Positions 36,795-48,170 of a stretch of 64,000 nucleotides of DNA are shown one piece after another; position 1 is the first letter of the stretch, and each line of letters begins with the position of its first letter. Below the pieces are notes generated by a model that saw only the letters and a program-made list of their open reading frames with translations, was not told the DNA's origin and made no database searches. The position numbers and the translations under genes were made by a program. Source of the DNA: Loxodes magnus (taxonomy: Eukaryota > Ciliophora > Karyorelictea > Loxodida > Loxodidae); assembly GCA_946699065.1 (NCBI GenBank), contig CAMPDV010001798.1, positions 1 through 64,000 of the forward strand, read 5' to 3'.

Positions 36795-37980
36795 TTATAT
36801 AAAAAAATGAATATTTAAAAATAATTAATAAAAATATATAAATATCTCATAAAAATATATTAAAAAACATTAAAAAAATTCATAATAAAAAAATTTAACA
36901 AATACATTTAATTAAAAATGAAAAAAATGATTTTTTTAAATATATAAATAATTCTACTTCTAAAATATATATTAAAAAGATTACAAAAAAAATTAAAAAT
37001 AATCAATATTAAAGATATAAAAAATATAATCAAATTCTTTAAATAAACCAAATTACTTAACTAAAAAATTAATAAAAAATATAATCTAACTAAATAAAAT
37101 AAAATTCCTTTATAAGCATAATACAAAAAGATAAAAAAGCTATTTTTTTTATTTTTATTCAAAACTCATAAATGAAAAAAAAAATTTGAATTAAAAATAA
37201 ATTTAAAAATATCTCGAGAAAAGCAAAATAAACAACATATTAGAATAAAATAAAATCTAATATTAAAGATATTTGTTAGAATTACATAATAATTATCTGA
37301 ATCTAGCAATAGACAAATTTTATACTTTAATTTACCCTTTGGTAAAATATTCGTAGAAAGTTGTAAATCGCTTTAAATACATTTTATGACTAAAAATTAA
37401 GAAAAATAAGTATTATCATGAATTTTTCTACTCAAACAAATTCCGAATTATTTTATAACTTCTCATGTTAAAATATCATAATAAAATTTTTAGAATATAA
37501 AATATGTAGATTTCTCAATTTATTCTTAAAAATATTTTAATTCTTCCTTTTTTAAATCTGAATTAACAAATGAACTCTCAAGCTTTTAAAAACTAAATTT
37601 TATACAATAAAAATGAGAAAGCAATATTTTGCTTTTTTTTAAGATGTTCAAAAATTAAAAAATATTAAAAATAATCATTTCTTATTTAACTTAAGAATTT
37701 TTAAGCTTCGAATGAAATTTTAAAATCTAAAAACTTAATGGTAAGATAAAATATATATATAAACCGTCATTATAGTAAATTTAAGGGATAATTTTATAGA
37801 CATAAAATATCGTAAGAAAAAAATTAAAAAATTAGAAACTTTAAGAAAGAAACAATCCTTAATACCGAACAATTTACAGGAATTAGAACTAAAACTATAC
37901 AAATTATATTCATTAACAAAGAAAAATCATTTACTATCTATATGAAAAATATTTGTTCATATAAAAACTTAATAAGCTTG
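36795..37980. other. AT-rich spacer, no gene seen
   Basis: No coding pattern or RNA-like island. It is the upstream region of the membrane-protein gene starting at 37,988. Confidence 0.45.
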
Positions 37981-37987
37981 TTGAAAG

Positions 37988-38848
37988 ATGTTGAAGAAGG
38001 ACCTTATCAGTAGCAAATTTAAACAGATGAAAGAGTTTGGGAACGAAACAAACTTAAAACGAAAATAAATCTTAATCTTCTCCTAATTAATGGTCACATT
38101 CGATATCTGGATGGGTTGACATTGTTCGGAAGGCACGTTTGAAAGAGAAGTTTCACCTTCCATTTCAGATGAAATTACATCTAGCAGAATCTACCATCCT
38201 ATATTAACACTATAAAGAGCTAGAGGCAGAACTGGAGTAAGAGCTGATATATGTGCTGGGCCACAGTCTCAGTACGCCCTCAGGAATTAAGGGATACATA
38301 TCGTAAGATAGGAAAATAGAATATCCAGGTCTTAGCAAAAGTGAGCTTTTCAACTAAAACCAGAACGAATGATTATTGGTCAAGTCATTGTGCTCTTTCT
38401 GCTCCTGGCCGCCTTCTTTTCACTAGTCAACATGATCATCACCTGAATTAGAACTGAAGTTAGAGGATGACACTACCGTTCAAATGTAAATATTGGATAA
38501 ATCGAGAGAAGTTTGACGTTTATTGAGCTAACATAGAGGAATTTGATCGCTCTATTTGACAGAATCTATTAAGGGAATAAACTTCCTTTTTTATGTCAAG
38601 AACTTATACATGAACTGTAAGTTAACGAGAATGAGTACAGGACTGAAGGAAATCAGAAGAAGAGAAACCCGCCAAAATTTATAAAAAGTAAAACGTACTC
38701 TATAGCGAATTATCTAACTCTCTGCATCATAAATAATAACATAACATCTATTTGCTTTTTTTATCTAAATAAAGTTTTTCTAGTTCTAGCGGAAAAATTA
38801 AAACATTTTAAAATATAGATAAAGCTAAGAAATATATTCAGTAATTGA
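37988..38848 (+). CDS. predicted single-pass membrane protein, function unknown
   Basis: ATG 37,988 opens a Q/Q/W frame of 286 codons ending at UGA 38,846-38,848, with no frameshift. The composition is clearly richer in G+C than the flanks. It has a basic N-terminus (MLKKDLISSKFKQMKEFGNE), a polar region, one strong hydrophobic helix at ~125-150 (IIGQVIVLFLLLAAFFSLVN), then an amphipathic C-terminal half (LTFIELTQRNLIALFDRIYQ). UGA appears at four internal Trp positions, for example FDIWMGW. A second frame also gives a protein-like reading, so the frame choice rests on the hydrophobic helix and codon pattern. The family is not recognised. The last ~45 codons are AT-rich and may lie beyond the real stop. 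Confidence 0.55.
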
Positions 38849-38859
38849 AACTTTATATT

Positions 38860-39440
38860 TTTTTTAAATCCAAAATAGTTTTGAAAGATTTAATTTTTAA
38901 ATAATAATTAATTAGAGTAAATATGAAAAAATAAAATAATGTATTAATTAAAAATAACAATCTATTAGAAATAAATTAAACTTATAAATTAAAAATATTT
39001 AAATTATTTTTAAGCTTATTTAATACTATGTAATTTTTTAATTATGAGATTAAAAATTTTATAAATTAAAAATTATTTTCTAAATATTAAAAAAGTATTA
39101 TATGGTTTATAAAGTAAAAATATTAGAAAAAATAATATAAAAATCAGATTAAATTTTAATAAAAAAAGAAATGCTAAGTTAAACAATTTTAAAGCTAAAA
39201 GTTTATTTTAAACATAAAGTTTTAGCTTATTTTTAAATTCTGATTTTATGACTATTTAAATTTGAAATTTTTTAGTAGAATATAAGTATTAAAAAATAAA
39301 TAAATGTATTATATTTAAGATTGAAAATCAATATTCTTAACTATTAAAATACTAAAAATAAAACTTTATTAATATGAAATTGGTTTGATTTTATGCCAAA
39401 ATAAGAAAAAATATTAAATAAAATTTATTTAAAACTATAA
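38860..39440. other. AT-rich spacer, no gene seen
   Basis: It lies between two convergent frames (the membrane protein on plus, element ORF2 on minus). No gene is supported. Confidence 0.4.
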
Positions 39441-39441
39441 G

Positions 39442-41556
39442 TCATAAAATACTTTTAGTTTATGTAAATAGCAAGCAACAAAAATAAATATTATTTATAT
39501 CTTAAAATTAAAAATTATTTTCACTATTTCTAAAATATCAGCTAGGATTTTTAATTAAGTAATTTTTCTCTCTTTGTATATGTATCTATATTATTTTTAT
39601 TTATTTTGTCTTTAGTTAGAGATAAATAATTTAAAATTATTATTCTAAAAGATAGATATATAATATATTAACTATCTTATTTCTTTCTTTATTTTTCTCT
39701 TTTTCAGCTTTGTTTATTTTACCTACTTAGAATTAGGTTTAATATTTTCTAATATTATCTTTGTTTAATTTATGATTTAATATTTGATTAAGCTAATATG
39801 AGTTTACGTCTTAAAATGAATGAGTTTTATATAAAATGCTTTTATCTTCTCTATTCATGTTAATTGACCCTAAAATTTCTTTTCATCCTTAACTTTTCCA
39901 AAATTAAATTTCTAGATTTTTATTTAAGTTTTTTTAGACTTAATTCTTTTACTCTTATTATTGCTTTCCTATAACTTTAAAATGCTTCAGCATCCTCTGC
40001 CTTGTATATTATGTAAATGTATTTGATTTGCCATATGACAGATCTATACGCTACTTTCTATAAAATTTTAGCTTCTTAATGTTGTCTATCTCCTCCTCTA
40101 CACTCTTGTACAACTCATTATAACAGTAATCTCTGAATCTTTATTAATTTTTTGCTTCGCTGCTTTAAGTACTCTATTATTCCAAATTTTAAAGTGCTAT
40201 CCTTCATAAAACACTCTAAATAATTTATCAGATAAATATTAAATTTTCATTAATAAATTAGTCTTTAATTCATCTACAAAGCTTTCAGATTGAAATGTGT
40301 TTGGATCATCTAAAAAATAATTAGAGAGTAGCTTCTTTGAGATATTTTATTATTAAGAAAGAGACTTCAGAATTTAGTTCTTAAATCTTTTCTAAAGTCA
40401 TTTACTCTATCACTAATAAGTTATTCTCTTGCATAGAATTGTCTTACCTACATTCATAAGTAAGACCTGATTAGTCTTATTTACTATTAACAGTTGAAAA
40501 ACGCAAAAGCTTCTAAAGCCAACTTCAGGGAAGGAAAAGAAAGTTTCAAAAATCTCTTTAAATAATGTTTATCCAATTAGTTTTTATATCCATTATAATC
40601 GTTAAATTATATTTAAAACCTATAGCAAGTGCATTTGGTTATAGGAATAATTTATATTTATATGATTTATTTGTTTATCCGCTAGTTAATTTGATATTTC
40701 TTAATTACATTTATGTAATAAGACTTCATATACATTTTTTCTCCTGCCTGCATATTAAATAGTAATCTGAGATGAATAAGGTCAATTAATTATAGTGGAC
40801 GAATATAATTGTTTTTCTTCCCTAAACTCTGATTTATTCTTTTGTCTCTGCTTCCAAGTTACTGCTTTTGACTATTATTTTACTTTTTATTTCTATATCT
40901 TCTTTAAAACTTCATTTTCTCCTTTTCTTCTAATTATTGAGACTGAAAATTTTATATTTTCACCATTTATATTAAAATGTTGAATTTTTCTTAAAGTGTA
41001 AGATTTCTTTTTCTCGGTTATATTCTTCCTACTAATCTTAATTCTAAAAATTGCTTATATCTTGCTGATAGCTATATTAACCTTTAGCAAAGACGAAATC
41101 CACTCTTAAAAAATAACTTTATACATTCTTATTTAGCTAGTTTTTTTGTATAATTAGATAGTTGTATTTGGATTTGTTTAATGCTTTATTTCCTGTTTTA
41201 TTTAACCATCAGATTAGTTTTAAAGTATCACATTCCTCTTGTTTAGCTGTGAGTATAAAGCTTGATTTATTGAATTTAGATATACATGCTTTTAAGTAAA
41301 TTCTACTAAAGCTAAAAAGGATTAGATACTAATCTTAGTAATTTACGTTCTGAATTATAGATATTTCAAGTTCTTCCCAAAAGTTCTTGCTGTTAATTAA
41401 TATTTTTACATTATTAGTTTTCTTTATTTTGCAAGTTAATGCTCAGATTTCATGACAAATTTGTATTCTTAAATTATGGAATTTTGGTACAAGATAGTTG
41501 CTTCTATTACTACCAAATACTGACCTTTTTTTCTATTTTTCGGATTTAAACTCACT
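39442..41556 (-). CDS. element ORF2, unidentified ~700-residue protein
   Basis: The minus-strand Q/Q/W frame runs without frameshift from about 41,556, overlapping the ORF1 stop in cAGTGAg, to a UGA at 39,444-39,442 (~704 codons). The N-terminal part reads SVFGSNRSNYLVPKFHNLRI; further on are NFWEELEISIIQNVN and KLIWWLNKTGNKALNKSKYN. The C-terminal part is a charged coiled coil (YNELYKSVEEEIDNIKKLKF). UGA is used repeatedly as Trp. I do not recognise an endonuclease or reverse transcriptase signature, and the last ~200 codons are AT-rich, so the true end may be earlier. The ORF1/ORF2 arrangement is that of a LINE. Its first ~45 codons recur at the end of every 2.9-kb tandem unit. Confidence 0.55.
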
Positions 41557-42379
41557 GATATTTATTAATAATAATAATGTAAACTAAATGTTAAGATTTT
41601 TGGAGTTCTTCGGGATTCCAACCGATTTCGCTCCGCCTTTTTTTTAACGTGGATGTATACCACGGCCTTTTTTTGAATGTGGGTGGCTACCACAATGAAT
41701 TTTCCATGTTACCACTAAATAATTTCTATTTATAAATTCCTGAGTCGGTTATTCAAAGTTTGTTTAACATCCTTCATGTTTTTATTTCTTCTCTTTTTTT
41801 CAATTTTTATCATTTTTAACAATTTTTTAATAAGTGATATTTCGACCTACAACATCAACAATTTTTTGTCTATTTTTTTTTATTCAACTAAGGCAAAACT
41901 AATTTTTTTATTTGTTCTATTCTTTTAATTAAACTTTTATCAACATTTTATTCTATATTTATTTCTTAATCTTTTGCTTAAGAAGGGAGGACTTCAATAC
42001 TCATATTTACCCCTTGTTTGAAATTATTTTAAGACTGAGTATAGAGCTATTGTTCTGTCACAATATTGTTTTATATAAGCTATTTCCTAAGAATTAATAG
42101 TTCGTTATTTTGATCCTCAATGCTATTCATAAGCCCTCTAATTCTTTCTCCTTGATTATATGTTTCTTCTTCATATTTAGAAATTAATTTTTTCATCTTT
42201 TCCATTTCAATTGAAAGCGAAGTGCTCTCATTAACTTGTCCAACCATTACTTTGCCTTCTGAAGAGGAGCTTGATAAGTGTTCCATTTATTTCTACTTCT
42301 TCTCTAGTACATTGTTAGCTCTTCTTCTTGCGTTCCTTGCCTAATTTTTAGATAGTCGAATATTCTATTCCATTTCCAT
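41552..42379 (-). CDS. retroelement ORF1: coiled coil plus CCHC zinc knuckle, intact
   Basis: The minus-strand frame from ATG 42,379 to UGA 41,554-41,552 has 275 codons and no frameshift. It has an Arg-rich head and a heptad coiled coil at ~60-95 (RIRGLMNSIEDQNNELLILR). Its perfect CX2CX4HX4C zinc knuckle, CWCCRSKYHLLKNC, carries a Trp inside encoded by UGA. A Trp/Lys-rich basic tail ends the protein (GWNPEELQKSQH). A Gag-like nucleic-acid-binding ORF1 protein is inferred. Its UGA stop overlaps the ORF2 frame (CAGTGAG), a tight coupling typical of LINE ORF pairs. Within a UGA=Trp code this UGA must act as a context-dependent stop, or be read through to make an ORF1 extension. Confidence 0.75.
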
Positions 42380-42690
42380 TTTTTTTTCCCATGATATTTA
42401 TTTTGATATTTATACTAATAGTAAAAAGTATTAGATGCCTATATGAAGGATAATATTTTGAAAAACTGAAATAAGATCCCTTATACTTGCATAATTAGAA
42501 TTAAATTGATACTAATTATCTTATTTTTAATAATCCAGATTATTTCTTTATTCTCAACTTTTTTATCTTAAAAAGACAGAAAAATAAAAATGTAAACTAA
42601 AATAAATTTAAGCTAAGAATAAGACTTAAAGAACTTACAAAGTAATTGAATCTAAAAAGCTTTACGTTTTAAGTTTTTTGCAAGATTAAG

Positions 42691-42808
42691 TGTTTAAGGT
42701 ATGTTTAAAGCATGTTTAAGATATTTAAAGAGTATATTTAAGGTATGCTTAAATTATGTTTAAGATATGTTTAAGATATGTTTAAGATATGTTTAAGGTA
42801 TGTTTAAG
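42691..42808. repeat. 10-bp minisatellite inside each unit
   Basis: About eleven imperfect copies of TATGTTTAAG with GG/GA and internal variants. The same block recurs at matching offsets in all six units (for example 45,565-45,682). Confidence 0.85.
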
Positions 42809-43230
42809 AGTTTTAGAATTATTTAAAATAAAAAAATATAAAAATAGAATTTTTAATAATAAAATTGAAAAAATAAAAGTAAAAAATTAATTATTATATT
42901 TTAACAAAATTAAAATATGATAAACATTTAATTAAAATATTAAGTTTATTAAAAAATTTTATTTACTTAAAAATTAAAAAAACACACCCAACATAAAAAA
43001 CTATGACTCAGAAATTATAAGATTAAATAAACATAAATAATTAGAATTACTAAAAATATTATAAAAATAATTAAAATAAAAAAAGAAATTAAAATTAAAT
43101 TTATAGTGGATTAAATTGCTTGTAATAAAAAGAAAATTAGTAAAAGTCAAATAATTATTTATAAAAATGAGAAAATATAATAAAAAAATGGCGGACTTAA
43201 AGGAATTTTTTCCTATTCTTAGGAGCCCGG

Positions 43231-43925
43231 TATGTAGCAAAATTACAAGGAAAATAAATATCCAGAAAGTGACTCAAACACAAACATCACAAGAGAAATC
43301 TTGAAAGTCCGTACCTAAGAGGTTTCAGAGTTTAATCCTTCCGGTCAGATGTATATGTAGCAGTTTATTAAAGTAGCGCTAAACCTTCCGGAAGTGATTA
43401 AGAAGCTACCGATAAAGAACTCGAAGCTATCGGAACAGATTCAACATGGACTTCTCTTTAGACCTCAGAAGAGATAATCGGAGTAGCTCGATACATTATG
43501 GAAATACTAGTCAGAACAGTTTAGCTAAACGAACTTCAAAGTACAAAAGATTTAGGACTAAAATGAATAGATTTAAAACTACTTACAAAGCTAAAAGAAA
43601 CTCCAAAGTTAAAAAAGCTAATCCAATCAACGAAAATTAATAGATATAATAGAAATTAAAGAAAAAGGGTCACAGAAAATTTATCCCTGAGGAAAAAGAA
43701 TAAATAAAATGCTATTACTGCAATAGCGAAAGACACTTGCATCTGAACTTGTCTGAAATTCCGAAATTTTTAAAGATAATATTGAATCTAATAACAAAAG
43801 AAGAGGAAACAATTTTATTGTAGCAAGAATGAATATATTTACAGAAAACCTACGATTACAAAAGTAATTGGACCAAAGAGAAGACAATAAGACCTTTGCA
43901 ATCAAGAAATTTTAAACTTTCAAAC
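43231..43925 (+). pseudogene. ORF1 zinc-knuckle pseudogene, unit 1
   Basis: The plus frame starts MQQNYKENKYPESDSNTNIT at 43,235. It contains EVSEFNPSGQMCMQQFIKVA, homologous to the ORF1 at 22.0-22.9 kb, then shifts frame into a Gln-rich coiled coil (VQKIQDQNEQIQNYLQSQKK). It shifts again into a segment with CYYCNSERHLHLN, a zinc knuckle whose last Cys is lost. At least two frameshifts make the copy non-functional. Because three frames all look protein-like in this purine-rich sequence, exact boundaries are uncertain. Downstream, the hairpin at 43,983-44,017 marks the family's GC-rich element in inverse orientation. Confidence 0.6.
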
Positions 43926-43982
43926 TTATTTTAAACGGCAGTGATCTACTGCTTTTGGACAATTTTAAATTAAAATTAATTT

Positions 43983-44017
43983 AGAGAGCGCGGAGCACTT
44001 CGATAGTGCGCAACTCT
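43983..44017. other. GC-rich hairpin shared with the 400-bp repeat
   Basis: AGAGCGCGGAGCACTTCGAT continuing to AGTGCGCAACTCT folds as GCACT/AGTGC plus outer pairs. Its reverse complement matches the terminal hairpin of the structured repeats at ~8,960-8,995 and ~20,505-20,540. It is present once per tandem unit. Possibly an RNA recognition stem of the retroelement. Confidence 0.65.
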
Positions 44018-44029
44018 TTTCAATATTGA

Positions 44030-45160
44030 TAAAAATGAATATTACTTGAGATTTTCAGGTCAATTACATATTGCATCGTAGAGTAAAACATAAGTAGAGG
44101 GAGACAAAAATCTATTATAGGTGTTATGCAACCTCTGATGAAAAATACCTCGAAAGAAAAAACACCTTGAGTCAAGTTATTGAAAGGAATAGCACCATTA
44201 CCGAGGACTAATAAACCGACAGTAGATTATGTGTACTACCTTTCTCCATTCTATGATGAAGATGTCCCTTTCCTCTTCACCCTCAAATTTAGTATGACTT
44301 CCAAATTTAATTATATATAATAAAAATGAGGAAAAAGAAAGAATTGAAAAATTGTTTATTTAGAAAATAGATAGATTGATAAATATAATTAATGATTAAA
44401 AAGATGGCAGGAGCTTAGGCTGATCGTCTGATCAAACTTTTTAGCTTTATGAATAAGGTCAAACTCCGATCCAGTCAATGAGAATGTCTTTGGTTAGAGT
44501 AAATTCCTACATGCGAATAAAAAATTTTGGCTATCACCTCTTGCGAAGACTTGAAGTCTGTTGGCTCATAGTTATGGAACTCCTTACCAAAGTTTATTGG
44601 ATTAAGCAAAAGGATATCCATATCATGTGCCTAAAGAGAGTGCTATGTATTGTTGATCTGAAAGAAGTTTTCATTCACTAGATACATATTAAGTTAATCT
44701 AATTAAAATTGATATTTAAACGTTTGCTTGGATGATTTTCAAAATCTTTCCTGATATCTCCCGTGTTGCTTTTTATATAAAAAATAAACTTAAGAGTTCT
44801 ATGCTTTCACTCATTGTTTTGCATGCAAATCTTGAAATCTCCCGTTCTTCTATCTGTACTTATCTTATTTTTTCTTGTAAATTTATTTAGAATAGCACAT
44901 AATTATTTTTCTATCTTTTTAATTTCATTATCTGCTATGTCTTGTTTTTTCTTGTTTCTATCTTTGTTATTTCCAGCATATTTGAAGTTAATAAATTACT
45001 TACATCTTCTTCATAATTTTTTGTAATTAAAATAATAGTTTTTCTTATTTATTCTTTTTGAATTTGATGATTTTATTTTCCTTTAATATCATCATATGGC
45101 TTCTTTTTTCTTTATGATCATTTTAATGTTGCATTTTAATTTTCTATTATGTCCTTTAAA
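44030..45160. other. rest of unit 1: coding-like mosaic
   Basis: About 44,030-44,330 has a plus frame (NYILHRRVKHKQRETKIYYR, NTLSQVIERNSTITEDQQ) interrupted by the length-variable site. About 44,400-44,690 has another plus frame starting MAGAQADRLIKLFSFMNKVK. About 44,700-45,160 gives a Lys/Asn/Gln-rich minus-strand reading. None matches a family I know, and each is repeated in the other units. Confidence 0.4.
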
Positions 45161-45265
45161 TTCAACGAATTTGTATTCTTAAATTATGGAATTTTGGTAC
45201 AAGATAGTTGCTTCTATTACTACCAAATACTGACCTTTTTTTCTATTTTTGGGATTTAAACTCAC

Positions 45266-48170
45266 TGATATTTATTTTGATATTTATACTAATAGTAAAA
45301 AGTATTAGATGCCTATATGAAGGATAATATTTTGAAAAAGTGAAATAAGATCCCTTATACTTGCATAATTAGAATTAAATTGATACTAATTATCTTATTT
45401 TTAATAATCCAGATTATTTCTTTATTCTCAACTTTTTTATCTTAAAAAGACAGAAAAATAAAAATGTAAACTAAAATAAATTTAAGCTAAGAATAAGACT
45501 TAAAGAACTTACAAAGTAATTGAATCTAAAAAGCTTTACGTTTTAAGTTTTTTGCAAGATTAAGTGTTTAAGGTATGTTTAAAGCATGTTTAAGATATTT
45601 AAAGAGTATATTTAAGGTATGCTTAAATTATGTTTAAGATATGTTTAAGATATGTTTAAGATATGTTTAAGGTATGTTTAAGAGTTTTAGAATTATTTAA
45701 AATAAAAAAATATAAAAATAGAATTTTTAATAATAAAATTGAAAAAATAAAAGTAAAAAATTAATTATTATATTTTAACAAAATTAAAATATGATAAACA
45801 TTTAATTAAAATATTAAGTTTATTAAAAAATTTTATTTACTTAAAAATTAAAAAAACACACCCAACATAAAAAACTATGACTCAGAAATTATAAGATTAA
45901 ATAAACATAAATAATTAGAATTACTAAAAATATTATAAAAATAATTAAAATAAAAAAAGAAATTAAAATTAAATTTATAGTGGATTAAATTGCTTGTAAT
46001 AAAAAGAAAATTAGTAAAAGTCAAATAATTATTTATAAAAATGAGAAAATATAATAAAAAAATGGCGGACTTAAAGGAATTTTTTCCTATTCTTAGGAGC
46101 CCGGTATGTAGCAAAATTACAAGGAAAATAAATATCCAGAAAGTGACTCAAACACAAACATCACAAGAGAAATCTTGAAAGTCCGTACCTAAGAGGTTTC
46201 AGAGTTTAATCCTTCCGGTCAGATGTGTATGTAGCAGTTTATTAAAGTAGCGCTAAACCTTCCGGAAGTGATTAAGAAGCTACCGATAAAGAACTCGAAG
46301 CTATCGGAACAGATTCAACATGGACTTCTCTTTAGACCTCAGAAGGGATAATCAGGAGTAGCTCGATACATTATGGAAATACTAGTCAGAACAGTTTAGC
46401 TAAACGAACTTCAAAGTACAAAAGATTTAGGACTAAAATGAATAGATTTAAAACTACTTACAAAGCTAAAAGAAACTCCAAAGTTAAAAAAGCTAATCCA
46501 ATCAACGAAAATTAATAGATATAATAGAAATTAAAGAAAAAGGGTCACAGAAAATTTATCCCTGAGGAAAAAGAATAAATAAAATGCTATTACTGCAATA
46601 GCGAAAGACACTTGCATCTGAACTTGTCTGAAATTCCGAAATTTTTAAAGATAATATTGAATCTAATAACAAAAGAAGAGGAAACAATTTTATTGTAGCA
46701 AGAATGAATATATTTACAGAAAACCTACGATTACAAAAGTAATTGGACCAAAGAGAAGACAATAAGACCTTTGCAATCAAGAAATTTTAAACTTTCAAAC
46801 TTATTTTAAACGGCAGTGATTTACTGCTTTTGGACAATTTTAAATTAAAATTAATTTAGAGAGCGCGGAGCACTTCGATAGTGCGCAACTCTTTTCAATA
46901 TTGATAAAAATGAATACTACTTGAGATCTTCAGGTCAATTACATATTGCATCGTAGAGTAAAACATAAGTAGAGGGAGACAAAAATCTATTATAGGTGTT
47001 ATGCAACCTCTGATGAAAAATACCTCGAAAGAAAAAACACCTTGAGTCAAGTTATTGAAAGGAATAGCACCATTACCGAGGACTAATAAACCATGTTTCC
47101 AAAGTCCAACCCAATCAGAGGAAGACAACAGTAGATTATGTGTACTACCTTTCTCCATTCTATGATGAAGATGTCCCTTTCCTCTTCACCCTCAAATTTA
47201 GTATGACTTCCAAATTTAATTATATATAATAAAAATGAGGAAAAAGAAAGAATTGAAAAATTGTTTATTTAGAAAATAGATAGATTGATAAATATAATTA
47301 ATGATTAAAAAGATGGCAGGAGCTTAGGCTGATCGTCTGATCAAACTTTTTAGCTTTATGAATAAGGTCAAACTCCGATCCAGTCAATGAGAATGTCTTT
47401 GGTTAGAGTAAATTCCTACATGCGAATAAAAAATTTTGGCTATCACCTCTTGCGAAGACTTGAAGTCTGTTGGCTCATAGTTATGGAACTCCTTACCAAA
47501 GTTTATTGGATTAAGCAAAAGGATATCCATATCATGTGCCTAAAGAGAGTGCTATGTATTGTTGATCTGAAAGAAGTTTTCATTCACTAGATATTAAGTT
47601 AATCTAATTAAAATTGATATTTAAACGTTTGCTTGGATGATTTTCAAAATCTTTCCTGATATCTCCCGTGTTGCTTTTTATATAAAAAATAAACTTAAGA
47701 GTTCTATGCTTTCACTCATTGTTTTGCATGCAAATCTTGAAATCTCCCGTTCTTCTATCTGTACTTATCTTATTTTTTCTTGTAAATTTATTTAGAATAG
47801 CACATAATTATTTTTCTATCTTTTTAATTTCATTATCTGCTATGTCTTCTTTTTTCTTGTTTCTATCTTTGTTATTTCCAGCATATTTGAAGTTAATAAA
47901 TTACTTACATCTTCTTCATAATTTTTTGTAATTAAAATAATAGTTTTTCTTATTTATTCTTTTTGAATTTGATGATTTTATTTTCCTTTAATATCATCAT
48001 ATGGCTTCTTTTTTCTTTATGATCATTTTAATGTTGCATTTTAATTTTCTATTATGTCCTTTAAATTCAACGAATTTGTATTCTTAAATTATGGAATTTT
48101 GGTACAAGATAGTTGCTTCTATTACTACCAAATACTGACCTTTTTTTCTATTTTTGGGATTTAAACTCAC
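45266..48170. repeat. tandem unit 2
   Basis: Full unit with the ORF1 pseudogene at ~46,105-46,800. The variable site (47,081-47,132) has the longest allele, 46 nt between ACCGAGGAC and AGTAGATT. It also lacks one CATA in the TACATATTAAG present at 44,682 of unit 1 (here at ~47,590). Confidence 0.95.

Larger units (their letters stand above)
42392..45265. repeat. tandem unit 1
   Basis: First and most divergent unit. It reads AGAGATAATCGGAG (about 43,469) where the others read AGGGATAATCAGGAG, a one-base length difference that changes the frame of its ORF1 pseudogene. At the variable site (44,201-44,225) it has the shortest allele: 12 nt between ACCGAGGAC and AGTAGATT. Confidence 0.95.
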
